In this document: positions 7,712-16,135 of the stretch, piece by piece
Layout of the letters: each line of letters starts with the position of its first letter
Numbering within the stretch: the first letter of the stretch is position 1
Assembly: GCA_964455375.1 (NCBI GenBank)
Contig: CAYVXE010000051.1
Span: forward strand, 1-29,034
Origin: CAYVXE01 sp964455375
Lineage (GTDB): Bacteria > Zhuqueibacterota > Zhuqueibacteria > Oceanimicrobiales > Oceanimicrobiaceae
Direction of reading: 5' to 3'
DNA length: 29,034 nucleotides
Notes under the pieces: model-generated
Database searches by the model: none
The model's input: the letters and a program-made list of their open reading frames with translations, nothing else
Told to the model about the DNA's origin: nothing
Position numbers and translations under genes: made by a program

Positions 7712-8491
7712 ATGAATAAATATCAGACATTAACAATTAAAATGCTCTTTTTATTCACCTTAATAAGTATTTTAAATGCCAATGATGTAATGGAGCATAT
7801 TAAGCAAGGTGATCGATTCGCAAAGGAATTTAACAATCAAAATGCATTGAAAGAATACAAATTAGCGGTTCAGGCAGATTCAAGCAATTGCATCGCTATC
7901 TGGAAGATGGCGGAAGCTTACATCAATTTAGGGGAAGATGCGATTCGGGATAAAAGTAAACAACTACAATATTATTATCTGGCGGAAAAATGGGCAAGAA
8001 AAACGGTCGTACTCTGTCCCGAAACACCTAATGGACATTTTTTTATTGCGGTTTCTTCCGGGTTACTATCCTTTTTTGAGGGCACCAGAAGCAGAATCAA
8101 CCGTTCAAGGGAAGTAAAAGCGCAAGCAGAGGAAACCCTGCGATTGGATCCGGAACATCACGGGGCGTATCATGTCTTAGGTCGGTGGAATCGGGAAATG
8201 ACTGAATTAAGCTGGATACAGAAAACCGTCGCTAAAATAGTGTACGGCGGTCTACCGCCTGGTGCAAGTCTCGAAAACGCAGTGAAAAATTTTAACAAAG
8301 CAATTATAATCAGTCCCAATTGGATTAACCATCACAAGGAATTGGGTATTACTTACATGAAAATGAAAAACTGGAAAGCAGCCAGTCAGGAATTTCAGAA
8401 AGTTCTCGAACTTCCGGTAGCAGATCATCAGGATAAATTTCATAAAGAAGAGTGCCGTAGGTATTTACGGGAAATAGAGCATAAATTATAA
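7712..8491 (+). CDS. Secreted or anchored TPR protein (RMD-like)
   Basis: This 259-residue protein is one of the few plus-strand genes. The N-terminus is a signal peptide or anchor (residues 10-23, KMLFLFTLISILNA). The rest is helical repeat: TPR-like pairs at about 29-62 (GDRFAKEFNNQNALKEYKLA), 63-100, 140-165 (AEETLRLDPEHHGAYHVLGR), 190-215 (AVKNFNKAIIISPNW) and 218-245 (LGITYMKMKNWKAASQEF). The RSREVKAQAEETLRLDPEHH and VYGGLPPG elements resemble the bacterial relatives of the regulator-of-microtubule-dynamics TPR family. It probably acts as a periplasmic scaffold with an unknown partner. It ends 7 nt from the convergent YceI gene, with no terminator hairpin visible between them. Confidence 0.82.
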   Translation: MNKYQTLTIKMLFLFTLISILNANDVMEHIKQGDRFAKEFNNQNALKEYKLAVQADSSNCIAIWKMAEAYINLGEDAIRDKSKQLQYYYLAEKWARKTVVLCPETPNGHFFIAVSSGLLSFFEGTRSRINRSREVKAQAEETLRLDPEHHGAYHVLGRWNREMTELSWIQKTVAKIVYGGLPPGASLENAVKNFNKAIIISPNWINHHKELGITYMKMKNWKAASQEFQKVLELPVADHQDKFHKEECRRYLREIEHKL

Positions 8492-8498
8492 ATCCGTA

Positions 8499-9125
8499 TC
8501 AACGCTCCGCAAATATATCGAAAGAAAACAGAATCTTATCACCAACTTTGACCGTTCCCCCCAAAGCTGAGGCTCTTGTAATTCCGAAATCTTTCTGCTT
8601 CAAAGAAAATTGTCCTTTTGCTCGTAAAGTATTTTCTTCCAGCGTCATAAGCGCATTGATTGTTATTACGCGTGATACACCATGCAGCGTCAGGTTACCT
8701 TTGATTTCTAAATTATATTTCCCGGCTTCCGTTTTATCAACGGATATTTTAGAACTTTTGAAAACAATCTCAGGGAATTTTTCGGTTTCAAGAACCGTGT
8801 TGTACATGGCCAGCTCAATTTGTTGTCGTTCTTTTTCATCGACATTGTCAATGACTTTCAGAGAATCCGTATAGATTAGCATGTCTAACGAAGCCGGAAC
8901 GATAGAATCGGATGTTAAATTAACGATGCCCGAGAAGCTCCGAATATTGATGGTGTGGTTGTGACCAAAAAATTTCAACAATCCTGCTTTCGAGGTTGTA
9001 ACAAGGAATTGGCTTTGTGATGAATTTATCGTATAAGTTAGCTGAGGGTTCCCGGCAGCAAGTAAGGATTTAAAAAACACGAAAAGTAAAATTATTATTT
9101 TTAAAAAAGGCAATTTAATCTCCAT
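8499..9125 (-). CDS. YceI-family periplasmic lipid-binding protein
   Basis: This 208-residue exported protein has a signal peptide at about residues 1-23 (LPFLKIIILLFVFFKSLLAA) and then a YceI-type lipocalin-like barrel. The family opening TYTINSSQSQFLVTTSKAG is followed by FFGHNHTINIRSFSG. Later come KFPEIVFKSSKI, GNLTLHGVSRVITINA and the terminal KDFGITRASALGGTVKVGDKI. Family members bind polyisoprenoid or other long lipids in the periplasm. Compared with canonical YceI it is longer at the front but otherwise complete. The gene stands alone on its strand and is convergent with the TPR gene. No Shine-Dalgarno sequence is seen. Confidence 0.9.
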   Translation of the reverse strand: MEIKLPFLKIIILLFVFFKSLLAAGNPQLTYTINSSQSQFLVTTSKAGLLKFFGHNHTINIRSFSGIVNLTSDSIVPASLDMLIYTDSLKVIDNVDEKERQQIELAMYNTVLETEKFPEIVFKSSKISVDKTEAGKYNLEIKGNLTLHGVSRVITINALMTLEENTLRAKGQFSLKQKDFGITRASALGGTVKVGDKILFSFDIFAER

Positions 9126-9380
9126 TTTCGAACCACTATACTTAAATTCTTGTATTGTGTCAAATCATCGTGCAAGAAACAATTGCAAACAGACGTAGGG
9201 TCCTCTCGTTAAAACTTCAGTTTTCCTTCACAAACTCCCAAATCTCCAAATCATCGAAGAGCGTTCGCCGTTAGGTGAAAGCGATGGTTAGCGTTTTTTA
9301 TTCCCCCAAAGCGCAAGATCATAACTTCTACAACAGCTTTTCCATATAGCTAATTATCCGATTATTTGATTAAAAATGTT

Positions 9381-10625
9381 TCACTCCTCCGCTGCCGTCT
9401 CTTTTTTTACGACCGGCTTTTTCTTTGCTTTGGTCAATGCCATAATACCAGGCAAGTCAATGCCGGCAAGATATTCCAGAGATGCGCCGCCGCCGGTAGA
9501 AATATGGGAAATCTTATTTTTTACACCCGCTTTTTCCATCGCAGAGATGGAATCTCCACCGCCAACGACCGAAAAAGCGCCCTTTGCCGTTGCCGCGGCC
9601 ACAGCTTCAGCGATTTGGATGGTGCCTTTCGCAAAATTGTCATCTTCGAAAACACCCATGGGTCCGTTCCAAAAAATCGTCTTTGCAGTGAGAATTTTTT
9701 CTTTGTAAGCTGCAACTGTTTTTGGCCCGATGTCCACCGCCATCCACCCATCCTCTATGGAAACATCACTTGTGGATTTGAACACGGATTTGTTTTCAGC
9801 ATTGGCAACCACATGGTCAAACGGTAACGCCAGTTCCAATTTTTTATACGGATGCGGGTGACTTGCCGCCACCATGGTATTCCAGGCCAGGGGTATTTTT
9901 TCTTCATCGACAAGGGATTTGCCAATTTGTAACCCCTTTGCTTTCAGAAAGGTGTACGCCATGCCACCACCGATGAGGATGTAGTTGACTTTCGTCATGA
10001 AATTATGGATGACTTTCAGCTTATCCGAAACTTTTGCACCTCCTAAAATCACGGTAAACGGCCTTTCGGGTTCCTCCAGCAATTTATTCAAATTTTCAAT
10101 TTCCTTTTTTAATAAATAGCCCGCAGCAGCCTCCTTTAAAATTTTGGTCACACCAACAGTGGATGCATGCGCCCTATGGGCCGCGCCGAACGCGTCATTG
10201 ACGTAAACGTCTCCCATAGCAGCTAATTGTTTCGAGAACTCTTCGTCGTTTGCTGTTTCCTCTTTATGAAACCGGGTGTTTTCCAGGAGCACCACATCAG
10301 CGTCCTGCATAGTATTTACGAGGGCTTCTACGGCTTCCCCAACGCAATCCGGCGCCAATTTCACGTGCCGGTCAAGAATTTCTGCAAGCCGGTCTGCAAC
10401 CGGTTTCAAACTCAGTTCATCGTTACGTTCACCTTTTGGCCTTCCCAAATGGGACATGAGAATCAGCTTTCCACCCTCAGAAAGGATTTTTTTTATGGTT
10501 GGCAGCGCTGCCTGAATGCGGGTGTCATCCGTAACCTTTCCCCCGGACAGTGGTACGTTGAAATCCACACGCGTCAAAACCCGCCTGCCTTTTAGCTCCA
10601 CATCATCAATGAAAAGTCGATCCAT
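9381..10625 (-). CDS. pgk: Phosphoglycerate kinase
   Basis: This cytoplasmic glycolytic enzyme (1,3-bisphosphoglycerate + ADP to 3-phosphoglycerate + ATP) has 414 residues when started at the ATG at 10625. That start has a near-perfect AAAGGAGG ribosome site 4 nt upstream; a longer open frame exists but adds 28 residues unlike any Pgk. Signature elements are all present: TRVDFNVP near residue 18, SHLGRP, LLENTRFHKEE, NDAFGAAHRAHAS, ILGGAKVSDKLKV, FWNGPMGVFE and the C-terminal STGGGASLEYLAG. Beyond the usual Pgk end there is a short Lys-rich tail (KAKKKPVVKK, then ETAAEE) of unknown purpose. No other glycolytic gene is adjacent. It is transcribed alone as far as can be seen. Confidence 0.97.
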   Translation of the reverse strand: MDRLFIDDVELKGRRVLTRVDFNVPLSGGKVTDDTRIQAALPTIKKILSEGGKLILMSHLGRPKGERNDELSLKPVADRLAEILDRHVKLAPDCVGEAVEALVNTMQDADVVLLENTRFHKEETANDEEFSKQLAAMGDVYVNDAFGAAHRAHASTVGVTKILKEAAAGYLLKKEIENLNKLLEEPERPFTVILGGAKVSDKLKVIHNFMTKVNYILIGGGMAYTFLKAKGLQIGKSLVDEEKIPLAWNTMVAASHPHPYKKLELALPFDHVVANAENKSVFKSTSDVSIEDGWMAVDIGPKTVAAYKEKILTAKTIFWNGPMGVFEDDNFAKGTIQIAEAVAAATAKGAFSVVGGGDSISAMEKAGVKNKISHISTGGGASLEYLAGIDLPGIMALTKAKKKPVVKKETAAEE

Positions 10626-10629
10626 AAAA

Positions 10630-10637
10630 CCTCCTTT
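10630..10637 (-). promoter_or_regulatory. Ribosome binding site fixing the pgk start
   Basis: AAAGGAGG on the minus strand, four nucleotides before the ATG at 10625. It decides the shorter pgk start over an in-frame ATG 84 nt upstream. Confidence 0.85.
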
Positions 10638-10669
10638 GTAATAGTCCTGATTTCTATTCGATAAAACGG

Positions 10670-10698
10670 AATATACAAACATTTCCATAGGATTGAAA
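10670..10698 (-). promoter_or_regulatory. Candidate sigma-70-type pgk promoter
   Basis: The minus strand reads TTTCAA (10698-10693), a 17-nt spacer, then TATATT (10675-10670). The -10 matches TATAAT at five of six positions and the -35 is weak. Transcription would start near 10663, giving a leader of about 38 nt that includes the ribosome site. Confidence 0.35.
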
Positions 10699-10760
10699 GT
10701 AATATTCATTATTTTTCAGGAAGAATAAACAGAAAAGTAAGGAAGAAATGATGTGTTAAT

Positions 10761-11111
10761 TTAAGAAAAATATCTTTCCAGGTGTGAGGAATCAAGTGTG
10801 GTCATATCGGAAAGTCGGAGTACACAAATACAACGATCACTGGCAATTTTGGGCCTGACCCGAAGTAAGGTAGAATAAGCTTCGATATATTTGCCATTGG
10901 GCAAATGAATTTCTACCCACGAAGAATTCTTCTTAATTGTTTTCCAAATGTTTTTCCACTCGCTTTCAAACGCAACCCCGCCGACACTCAGATTCAGTAT
11001 TTTTCCGGCAAGAGGTTTGCCTTTGGCTCTTTGAATCCGGATTTCCCAGTTTCTCTCTTCGGACGTGTCAATTCGGGGATTTCTTCGTTTTTCGGTTAAA
11101 CGCTTCTGCAT
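10761..11111 (-). CDS. PilZ-domain protein (c-di-GMP binding, putative)
   Basis: This 116-residue single-domain protein has both parts of the PilZ signature: an RxxxR element near the N-terminus (KRRNPRID) and the later [D/N]xSxxG motif (NLSVGGVAFES, about residues 41-51). It ends in beta strands (WVEIHLPNGKYIEAYSTLLR, ICVLRLSDM). Such proteins bind cyclic di-GMP and pass the signal on by protein contact, commonly in motility or exopolysaccharide control. The Asn in place of Asp and the intact Arg pair suggest that binding is possible. It lies upstream of pgk on the same strand, but a 135-nt gap with its own candidate promoter separates them. No ribosome site is seen at its ATG. Confidence 0.8.
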   Translation of the reverse strand: MQKRLTEKRRNPRIDTSEERNWEIRIQRAKGKPLAGKILNLSVGGVAFESEWKNIWKTIKKNSSWVEIHLPNGKYIEAYSTLLRVRPKIASDRCICVLRLSDMTTLDSSHLERYFS

Positions 11112-11585
11112 GTAATACCGAACATTCGTAATTATTAATTCTAAAATTAACGAAATAAGAAAGATGTGCTTTTTTAAAAAAATCGTAGGTGAGGCAATAG
11201 TATAAAAAATAAAAACTTATAATGCAAGCAAAAATTTCGGCATGAATTGCGACGAGTCATGAAAATCGGCTTATACGGTAGGATTCAGACATTTTACTCA
11301 CGAACATTTCTAACTGGTCTGAGAGGTCATTCCGAACCGGCAGCCGTCGGTGAGAAATCTGAATTTTGGCATGCTATTTATAAATTTTTCACACTGGTTG
11401 CCAAATTTCTATTCAGCAACGTAATTGTCATTGAATGAACGATGCAAGCAATTAACCCTTGCAAGTACGTTCCAAAAAATCTGTAGCGTTGGCTTTAGCC
11501 TGCCAGTGTGCAACAACCTGCTATCCCATCTTACTCTTATTTCCCTATTTGTGGATACCTGCCTTTTCTATTTGGCAAATATGTT
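11112..11585. other. Intergenic region with a repeat-like hairpin, no gene
   Basis: This is 474 nt without a credible coding frame. At 11325-11360 it contains GTCATTCCGAACCGG followed by a short loop and GTCGGTGAGAAATCT. This is an imperfect inverted repeat with the GTCATTCyG...GAATCT style of dispersed intergenic repeats. A second, shorter version occurs at 18278-18295. Nothing else in the stretch could be supported. Confidence 0.4.
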
Positions 11586-11640
11586 CCAAATAAAAAGAAA
11601 AGGGTCATCCGAACCAACTACTGTCCGGATAACCCATATT
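11586..11640. repeat. Exact 55-nt direct repeat, left copy (contig end)
   Basis: This 55-nt sequence ends exactly at the N run and is repeated without mismatch at 11741-11795, directly after the Ns. It holds the hairpin described for the terminator at 11741-11790. Confidence 0.9.
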
Positions 11641-11740
11641 NNNNNNNNNNNNNNNNNNNNNNNNNNNNNNNNNNNNNNNNNNNNNNNNNNNNNNNNNNNN
11701 NNNNNNNNNNNNNNNNNNNNNNNNNNNNNNNNNNNNNNNN
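11641..11740. other. Assembly gap (100 N)
   Basis: Exactly 100 Ns, the conventional length for a gap of unknown size. Both edges are the same 55-nt sequence. Two contigs were probably joined by read pairs, and the true gap may be zero or negative. Confidence 0.98.
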
Positions 11741-11790
11741 CCAAATAAAAAGAAAAGGGTCATCCGAACCAACTACTGTCCGGATAACCC
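11741..11790 (-). terminator. Rho-independent terminator of the TonB receptor gene
   Basis: Read on the minus strand, 26 nt after the receptor stop codon, a stem forms between GGGTTATCCGGAC and GTTCGGATGACCC (11 of 13 pairs, 8-nt loop; 11790-11757). A T-rich tract follows at once (TTTTCTTTTTATTT, 11756-11743). Orientation and position fit an intrinsic terminator. Confidence 0.8.
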
Positions 11791-11795
11791 ATATT
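11741..11795. repeat. Exact 55-nt direct repeat, right copy (contig start)
   Basis: Identical to 11586-11640, starting at the first base after the gap. See the assembly-gap finding. Confidence 0.9.
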
Positions 11796-11815
11796 TTCAA
11801 ACAACTATAGAATCA

Positions 11816-14800
11816 TTAATTGAAGAAATAACGTAATCCAAGTTGTACTTGCCAGCGCGAATTCAAATTGGGATCATCGATAAATGTATTAGTTGGTCCG
11901 ACAAAATTAAAAACCGGAATCTTATCCCCGTTCCCTGCGTCTTGCAACTCAACTATTTTTAATGGCGATGTGGCAGATGAACTTGCAACTTTACGTACAC
12001 CCCAATGATCATTGATTAAATTGCCCAAATTCAGGATGTCAAGATTTAGTTGAAACGTATGTTTTGACCTTCCGGCAGTGATTGAAAAATCCTGCAAAAT
12101 ACGCAAATCGATATCACTAAACCACGGATTTAAAGCACCAAATCTCTCAGCAATCTTACCGCGATGCGAGCTCAGGTAATCATCCTGCCGGATAAACGCC
12201 TCAAATGCCTGCGCCTGCTGTGCGGCTGTTTGCGTGCCATTATCGGCAAAAACAATCTCATTCGGATTTGTTGCATCTTTCGGAATATAGATAAGATCAT
12301 TGGAAAAACCATCGCCGTTCACATCCCCGGAATAGGTGTATGAATACCTATTGCCACCGGCACCGAAGAAGGTATTTCCTTCAGCTACTTCCAGGAACAT
12401 GCCAAAATGGGTCGCAAGATCTTTCGACCAGCGATGCGTATAGGTAGCGCCTCCAACGAAACGATGACGATTCCCGAATTCCGAATTGCTGAGCTTCGGT
12501 CGGTTAGGATCGCCCTGCACCGGGCTTTCCGAAAACAGCACACTGGCAATTTCCGTAGATTTAAATTTGTTCTTTGCTTCGGTAAAACTATACGACAAGC
12601 TGGCATTAAGCCCGAAATTAAATCTCTTGCGCAGTTGTGCGGTCAGGTTAAGATTGTAACCGGAGCTGGTGTTATCCAGAACGTAAACCCCTTCACCGGA
12701 ACCGGGGAAAAAGGAATTTAGCTCATTCGCACCGGAACCGCCAAAGTACGGCCGACCATCAGGGCCGGCAATCTTACCAACTGGTGCCACAAGGTCGGCA
12801 TTTCGCACAAACACCGCATTGATATCTTTGCCATAGAGGAATTCGAGGGTTCCCAGAAAATCCCCGGGTAATTTTTGGTCAATTGCAATGTCTGTATTCC
12901 AAATCTGTGGAAATTTAAAATTTGAGACCATGGCATTCAAATCAAACGACTGCTGAAGAATGGACCCATGCCCTGTTTGATGTGAACTGGGTACGTCCGC
13001 AAGCGGAATGCCCGGAAAAAGATTCGGATTATTCCCCGGGTTAGATATAACATTCCCGATCCAGACAAAGGGCACGCGCCCGGTAAAGATGCCCGTGCCG
13101 CCACGCAATTGAGTAGACCTATCTCCCTTCACGTCCCAGTTAAATCCCAAACGGGGAGAAAATAAGGGAGTAGAGCCAGGTAACTTGCTCTGGTCGAGGC
13201 TTTCTGGCTTATCATTTGCGTCCAATAACGTCAATGATCTTGAAAACGGGTTATCCACAGGATTGGTAAAATAAATAGGAAAATCGACTCTTAAACCCGC
13301 GGACAAGTTAAATCTATCAGTGGCCACGAATTCATCCTGCACATAAAAGGCAAGTTGCCCAACATCGATATTCTCACCCTTGAAGGGACCTGACCCTATA
13401 ATTGAATTGAAATCATAGAAATCGGGACTGTTCGGGTCCGTTCGGCGGAAGAAATCATCCAGAGAGGAGAATGTCGTTCCACCGATGAAATCGAGAAAAT
13501 CCGGAAGGAAGAAAACCCCGTTGCGGAAAATATTGAATGAGTTAAAGAATGAGAAACTTTCAAAGTTGGTGCCAAAGGTTAATACATGCCGCCCTTTGAA
13601 TAAGCTGAAATTATCTGTGAATTGTACCACATCCTGGTACAAAATGTTGTGATCGGAGAAAGGTTCTTCGCCAACCGTCGTATATGTTACACCATTCTCG
13701 GCGATCTCAATCGTCGGGAATTCCCTACTAAACGGTTTCCGAAAGTCGTGAAAATGGCTATAACTGGCAAAGAAGCGATTAGCAAAGTTGCTGCCTCGAC
13801 TGTTGAGTTCCAGAGCAAATGAGTTGAGTTTATTGTTAATCTGATACCCCGAATTCCGGAATGGCAAGCTGCTTTCATTGGGCCCTCGCCCGGATTGAAA
13901 GGCACTGAGAACAAAGGGGTGCGGCGGCAAATCCCGTCGGGCATCGAGCATGTTGTATCTGAACGACAAGTTGTTATTTTCGTTGATATTCCAATTCAAT
14001 TTAAGCAACAATTTCTCATTATCGGTTTGGTTGATGTACCCTTCATAGGGACCGGTATCGTAATTGTAAACATCAAGCATGCGTTGTCGTATCCGATCCA
14101 TCACAGAGGCTTCTACACGCGATTGGCCAAACTTTATAGCCCCACCGTTATTTGCTACAAAATTAGTCCCCGGATCGTCTTTACGTTCGAGCTCACCATT
14201 TACAAAGAAAAACAATTTGTTTCGAATGAGCGGACCACTCAAAGTAAAGCCGGACTGATTAAAGCTCAGGTTTGGGTTGGCCGCCACCCGGTTGCCTCTT
14301 ACTTTGTTACCGAGAAGATTTTCATTTCTAACAAAGCTGTAAGCCGACGCCTTTAATTCATTGGTTCCACTTTTAGTTACGGTATTGACATTAGCGCCTG
14401 TAAATCCACCTTCCCGAACATCGAAAGGTGCAATGGAGACCTGCACCTGTTCAACAGCATCGAACGGTATCGGCTCTGCAGCAGCCTGGCCGCCAGGTGA
14501 AGGATCATCCAGGCCAAATGGATTATTAAAATAAGACCCATCTACCGAGATATTATTATATAACCAGTTACGTCCACCAAAACTGTAGTTGCCGTCATTG
14601 CGGGGATCCAGACGCACGAGATCTCGCGTGCTGCGTTTTATAGAAGGCAATTCGGCAACCTGATCGGCATTGATATAGGTTGCGGCACCGGTTCGGTCAC
14701 TGTTTAAGACTTCATCTGCCTGGGCTGTTACCTGAATTGCTTTCATTTCAATAGCAGACTCAGACATTCTAAAATTCAACCGCAGGTTTTGTCCGAGATT

Positions 14801-15115
14801 AACATAAACATTTTCTTCCTTTTGGGTTCCATATCCGATAAAAGTGACTGTAACGGTATACGGCCCGCCAATTCGCATATTAGGAATATTATATGCGCCA
14901 CCTGTACGAACGGCGGTTCCATATTTTGTTCCAGTGGGCTCATGTAGTGCCACGACGTTAGCGCCAGGCAATGCCTCGCCTTTGTCATCTGTGACAAAAC
15001 CATTGATCGCAGCCGTCGTTACACCTTGCGCCATCAATTTTCCACTACTGCCCAAAACCATGGAAAACATAAGCAGCAAAACGGCCGCTCTAATACAATT
15101 AGCAAATTTCTGCAT
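11816..15115 (-). CDS. TonB-dependent outer-membrane receptor, Oar-like
   Basis: This 1099-residue outer-membrane protein has a signal peptide at residues 1-30 (hydrophobic AAVLLLMFSMVLG, ending LMAQG). A carboxypeptidase-regulatory-like beta-sandwich follows at about 35-115 (INGFVTDDKGEALPGANVVA, YTVTVTFIGYGTQKEE). A plug domain comes next at about 125-250 (QVTAQADEVLNSDRTGAATY, VEQVQVSIAPFDVREGGFTG, NVNTVTKSGTNELKASAY), then a long beta-barrel. The C-terminus ends in alternating aromatic residues (WQVQLGLRYFFN), as expected for barrel assembly. This is the Oar-type layout common in FCB bacteria; the substrate is unknown (peptide, polysaccharide or siderophore). A strong AAGGAGGG precedes the ATG, and a terminator follows the stop. 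No SusD partner is present, so a SusCD-style glycan system is unlikely. Confidence 0.93.
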   Translation of the reverse strand: MQKFANCIRAAVLLLMFSMVLGSSGKLMAQGVTTAAINGFVTDDKGEALPGANVVALHEPTGTKYGTAVRTGGAYNIPNMRIGGPYTVTVTFIGYGTQKEENVYVNLGQNLRLNFRMSESAIEMKAIQVTAQADEVLNSDRTGAATYINADQVAELPSIKRSTRDLVRLDPRNDGNYSFGGRNWLYNNISVDGSYFNNPFGLDDPSPGGQAAAEPIPFDAVEQVQVSIAPFDVREGGFTGANVNTVTKSGTNELKASAYSFVRNENLLGNKVRGNRVAANPNLSFNQSGFTLSGPLIRNKLFFFVNGELERKDDPGTNFVANNGGAIKFGQSRVEASVMDRIRQRMLDVYNYDTGPYEGYINQTDNEKLLLKLNWNINENNNLSFRYNMLDARRDLPPHPFVLSAFQSGRGPNESSLPFRNSGYQINNKLNSFALELNSRGSNFANRFFASYSHFHDFRKPFSREFPTIEIAENGVTYTTVGEEPFSDHNILYQDVVQFTDNFSLFKGRHVLTFGTNFESFSFFNSFNIFRNGVFFLPDFLDFIGGTTFSSLDDFFRRTDPNSPDFYDFNSIIGSGPFKGENIDVGQLAFYVQDEFVATDRFNLSAGLRVDFPIYFTNPVDNPFSRSLTLLDANDKPESLDQSKLPGSTPLFSPRLGFNWDVKGDRSTQLRGGTGIFTGRVPFVWIGNVISNPGNNPNLFPGIPLADVPSSHQTGHGSILQQSFDLNAMVSNFKFPQIWNTDIAIDQKLPGDFLGTLEFLYGKDINAVFVRNADLVAPVGKIAGPDGRPYFGGSGANELNSFFPGSGEGVYVLDNTSSGYNLNLTAQLRKRFNFGLNASLSYSFTEAKNKFKSTEIASVLFSESPVQGDPNRPKLSNSEFGNRHRFVGGATYTHRWSKDLATHFGMFLEVAEGNTFFGAGGNRYSYTYSGDVNGDGFSNDLIYIPKDATNPNEIVFADNGTQTAAQQAQAFEAFIRQDDYLSSHRGKIAERFGALNPWFSDIDLRILQDFSITAGRSKHTFQLNLDILNLGNLINDHWGVRKVASSSATSPLKIVELQDAGNGDKIPVFNFVGPTNTFIDDPNLNSRWQVQLGLRYFFN

Positions 15116-15479
15116 AATCCCTCCTTACTGAAAAATAAATATGAATTATGAATAATGTAAATGTAATTACACTGGATTGACCCTGCATTCGTAGAAATTA
15201 AATATTTTGTTACGATTGTGGTTTAGATTTGATAGAAAATACGAACGACAGGTAGCCTAAAGAAAATCAATGCAACAATATATATTAACCAAAATACAAA
15301 TTCAACAAATAATTATGACATTAAGTATTATTTTCACTTAAGTGATTTACCGAAAATTTTTCTTTTGCTTGTCATTTCTGTAAAAGTTTGACGTTTTGTG
15401 GACCAAATTGTACCTTTAAAGAAAGAGAAAATTTTGTCCCATACGTGATAATAGCAAGGATTTGACCTTAGCCCCTAAC
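15116..15479. other. Upstream region of the TonB receptor gene
   Basis: 364 nt of AT-rich DNA between the receptor start and a transposase remnant. It should contain the receptor promoter on the minus strand, but I cannot single out -35/-10 boxes. No coding frame or RNA is supportable. Confidence 0.4.
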
Positions 15480-15682
15480 CACATTCAGAAATACCGGTTT
15501 TTGATAAGCGAGTATGATTCAGTAAAATCAAAATCATATCCTCGTTTTCACGCTGGGAGCAATTTGTTGCTATGCTTTTTTATCAATTAGGCAAAGTCCA
15601 TTCATTACGGAAGATTTGCGGTGGTTTAGCCACATCTTTAGGTAAAAGGATCCTTTTGGCGGCCGATCTTATTTTACGTTAA
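15480..15682 (+). pseudogene. Frameshifted remnant of an IS4-type transposase (DUF4372 N-terminus)
   Basis: Two overlapping plus-strand frames together read like the N-terminal domain of IS4-group transposases. From 15480 the first gives HIQKYRFLISEYDSVKSKS. Between about 15525 and 15548 the sense moves to another frame, giving FSRWEQFVAMLFYQLGK, then SLRKICGGLATSLGKR, ending at TAA 15680-15682. The pattern FSxWxQFVAMLF...SLRxICGGLA is what I recall for the DUF4372 segment. The remaining 300 or so residues (DDE catalytic domain) are missing and no terminal inverted repeats were found, so this is a dead 5' fragment. Confidence 0.65.
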
Positions 15683-15771
15683 AAGGAGTTGAAAAGGGAC
15701 TCTGATAAAGTTATATTTAAGTTGATTGAAAATAGCCGTTTAAAACAACCTTGAAAGAAGTCTCTAGATGA

Positions 15772-15996
15772 ATATGCACAAAATTATGGACATTGCCAGA
15801 CGCGAACTTTATTACAGAGTTTTGTCAAAAACATGATTTTTCAAAGCTAACGCCCGAAAATGCGGAAGAGTTTGCCCCGGCGGTTTGAGGGAAGGACTTA
15901 CAGTCGCTGGTGGGGCAGCCTACAAAGTTTTCAAAGAATCCGAGAGGCGAAAAATATCCTGTGCCCTTAGATTGGTTATCCGAACCATTAAATTGA
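15772..15996 (+). pseudogene. Degraded coding remnant of unknown family
   Basis: One plus-strand frame reads with good protein character across an internal TGA at 15886-15888. Before it comes LPDANFITEFCQKHDF, then SKLTPENAEEFAPAV. After it comes GKDLQSLVGQPTKFSKNP, then GEKYPVPLDWLSEPLN, ending TGA at 15994-15996. There is no start codon or ribosome site, and another stop lies just upstream. I do not recognise the family. Together with the transposase fragment it marks about 0.6 kb of decaying DNA. It could also be chance. Confidence 0.35.
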
Positions 15997-16135
15997 TCAA
16001 TATGAATAGTAACATGTAGCACAAAAGATACCACAGGAACCCTTGTTTGTACCTAAAAAATTTTGCCGGGGTGTCCATTCTCCTGCCACTAATTTAGCCA
16101 AAGGCTAAATACTAAAATTATTTTAACGATTAAAG

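Noticed and set aside
9270..9295. Hairpin GCGTTCGCC-GTTA-GGTGAAAGC between YceI and pgk
   Set aside because: One mismatch and a wobble, and no adjacent T run in either useful orientation, so not supported as a terminator.
10626..10709. Upstream extension of pgk by 28 residues
   Set aside because: The shorter start has a near-perfect ribosome site and matches the Pgk family start; the extension covers the candidate promoter.
15825..16034. 69-residue minus-strand frame in the decayed region
   Set aside because: Phe/Ser/Cys-rich without start signals; the plus-strand remnant has better protein character.
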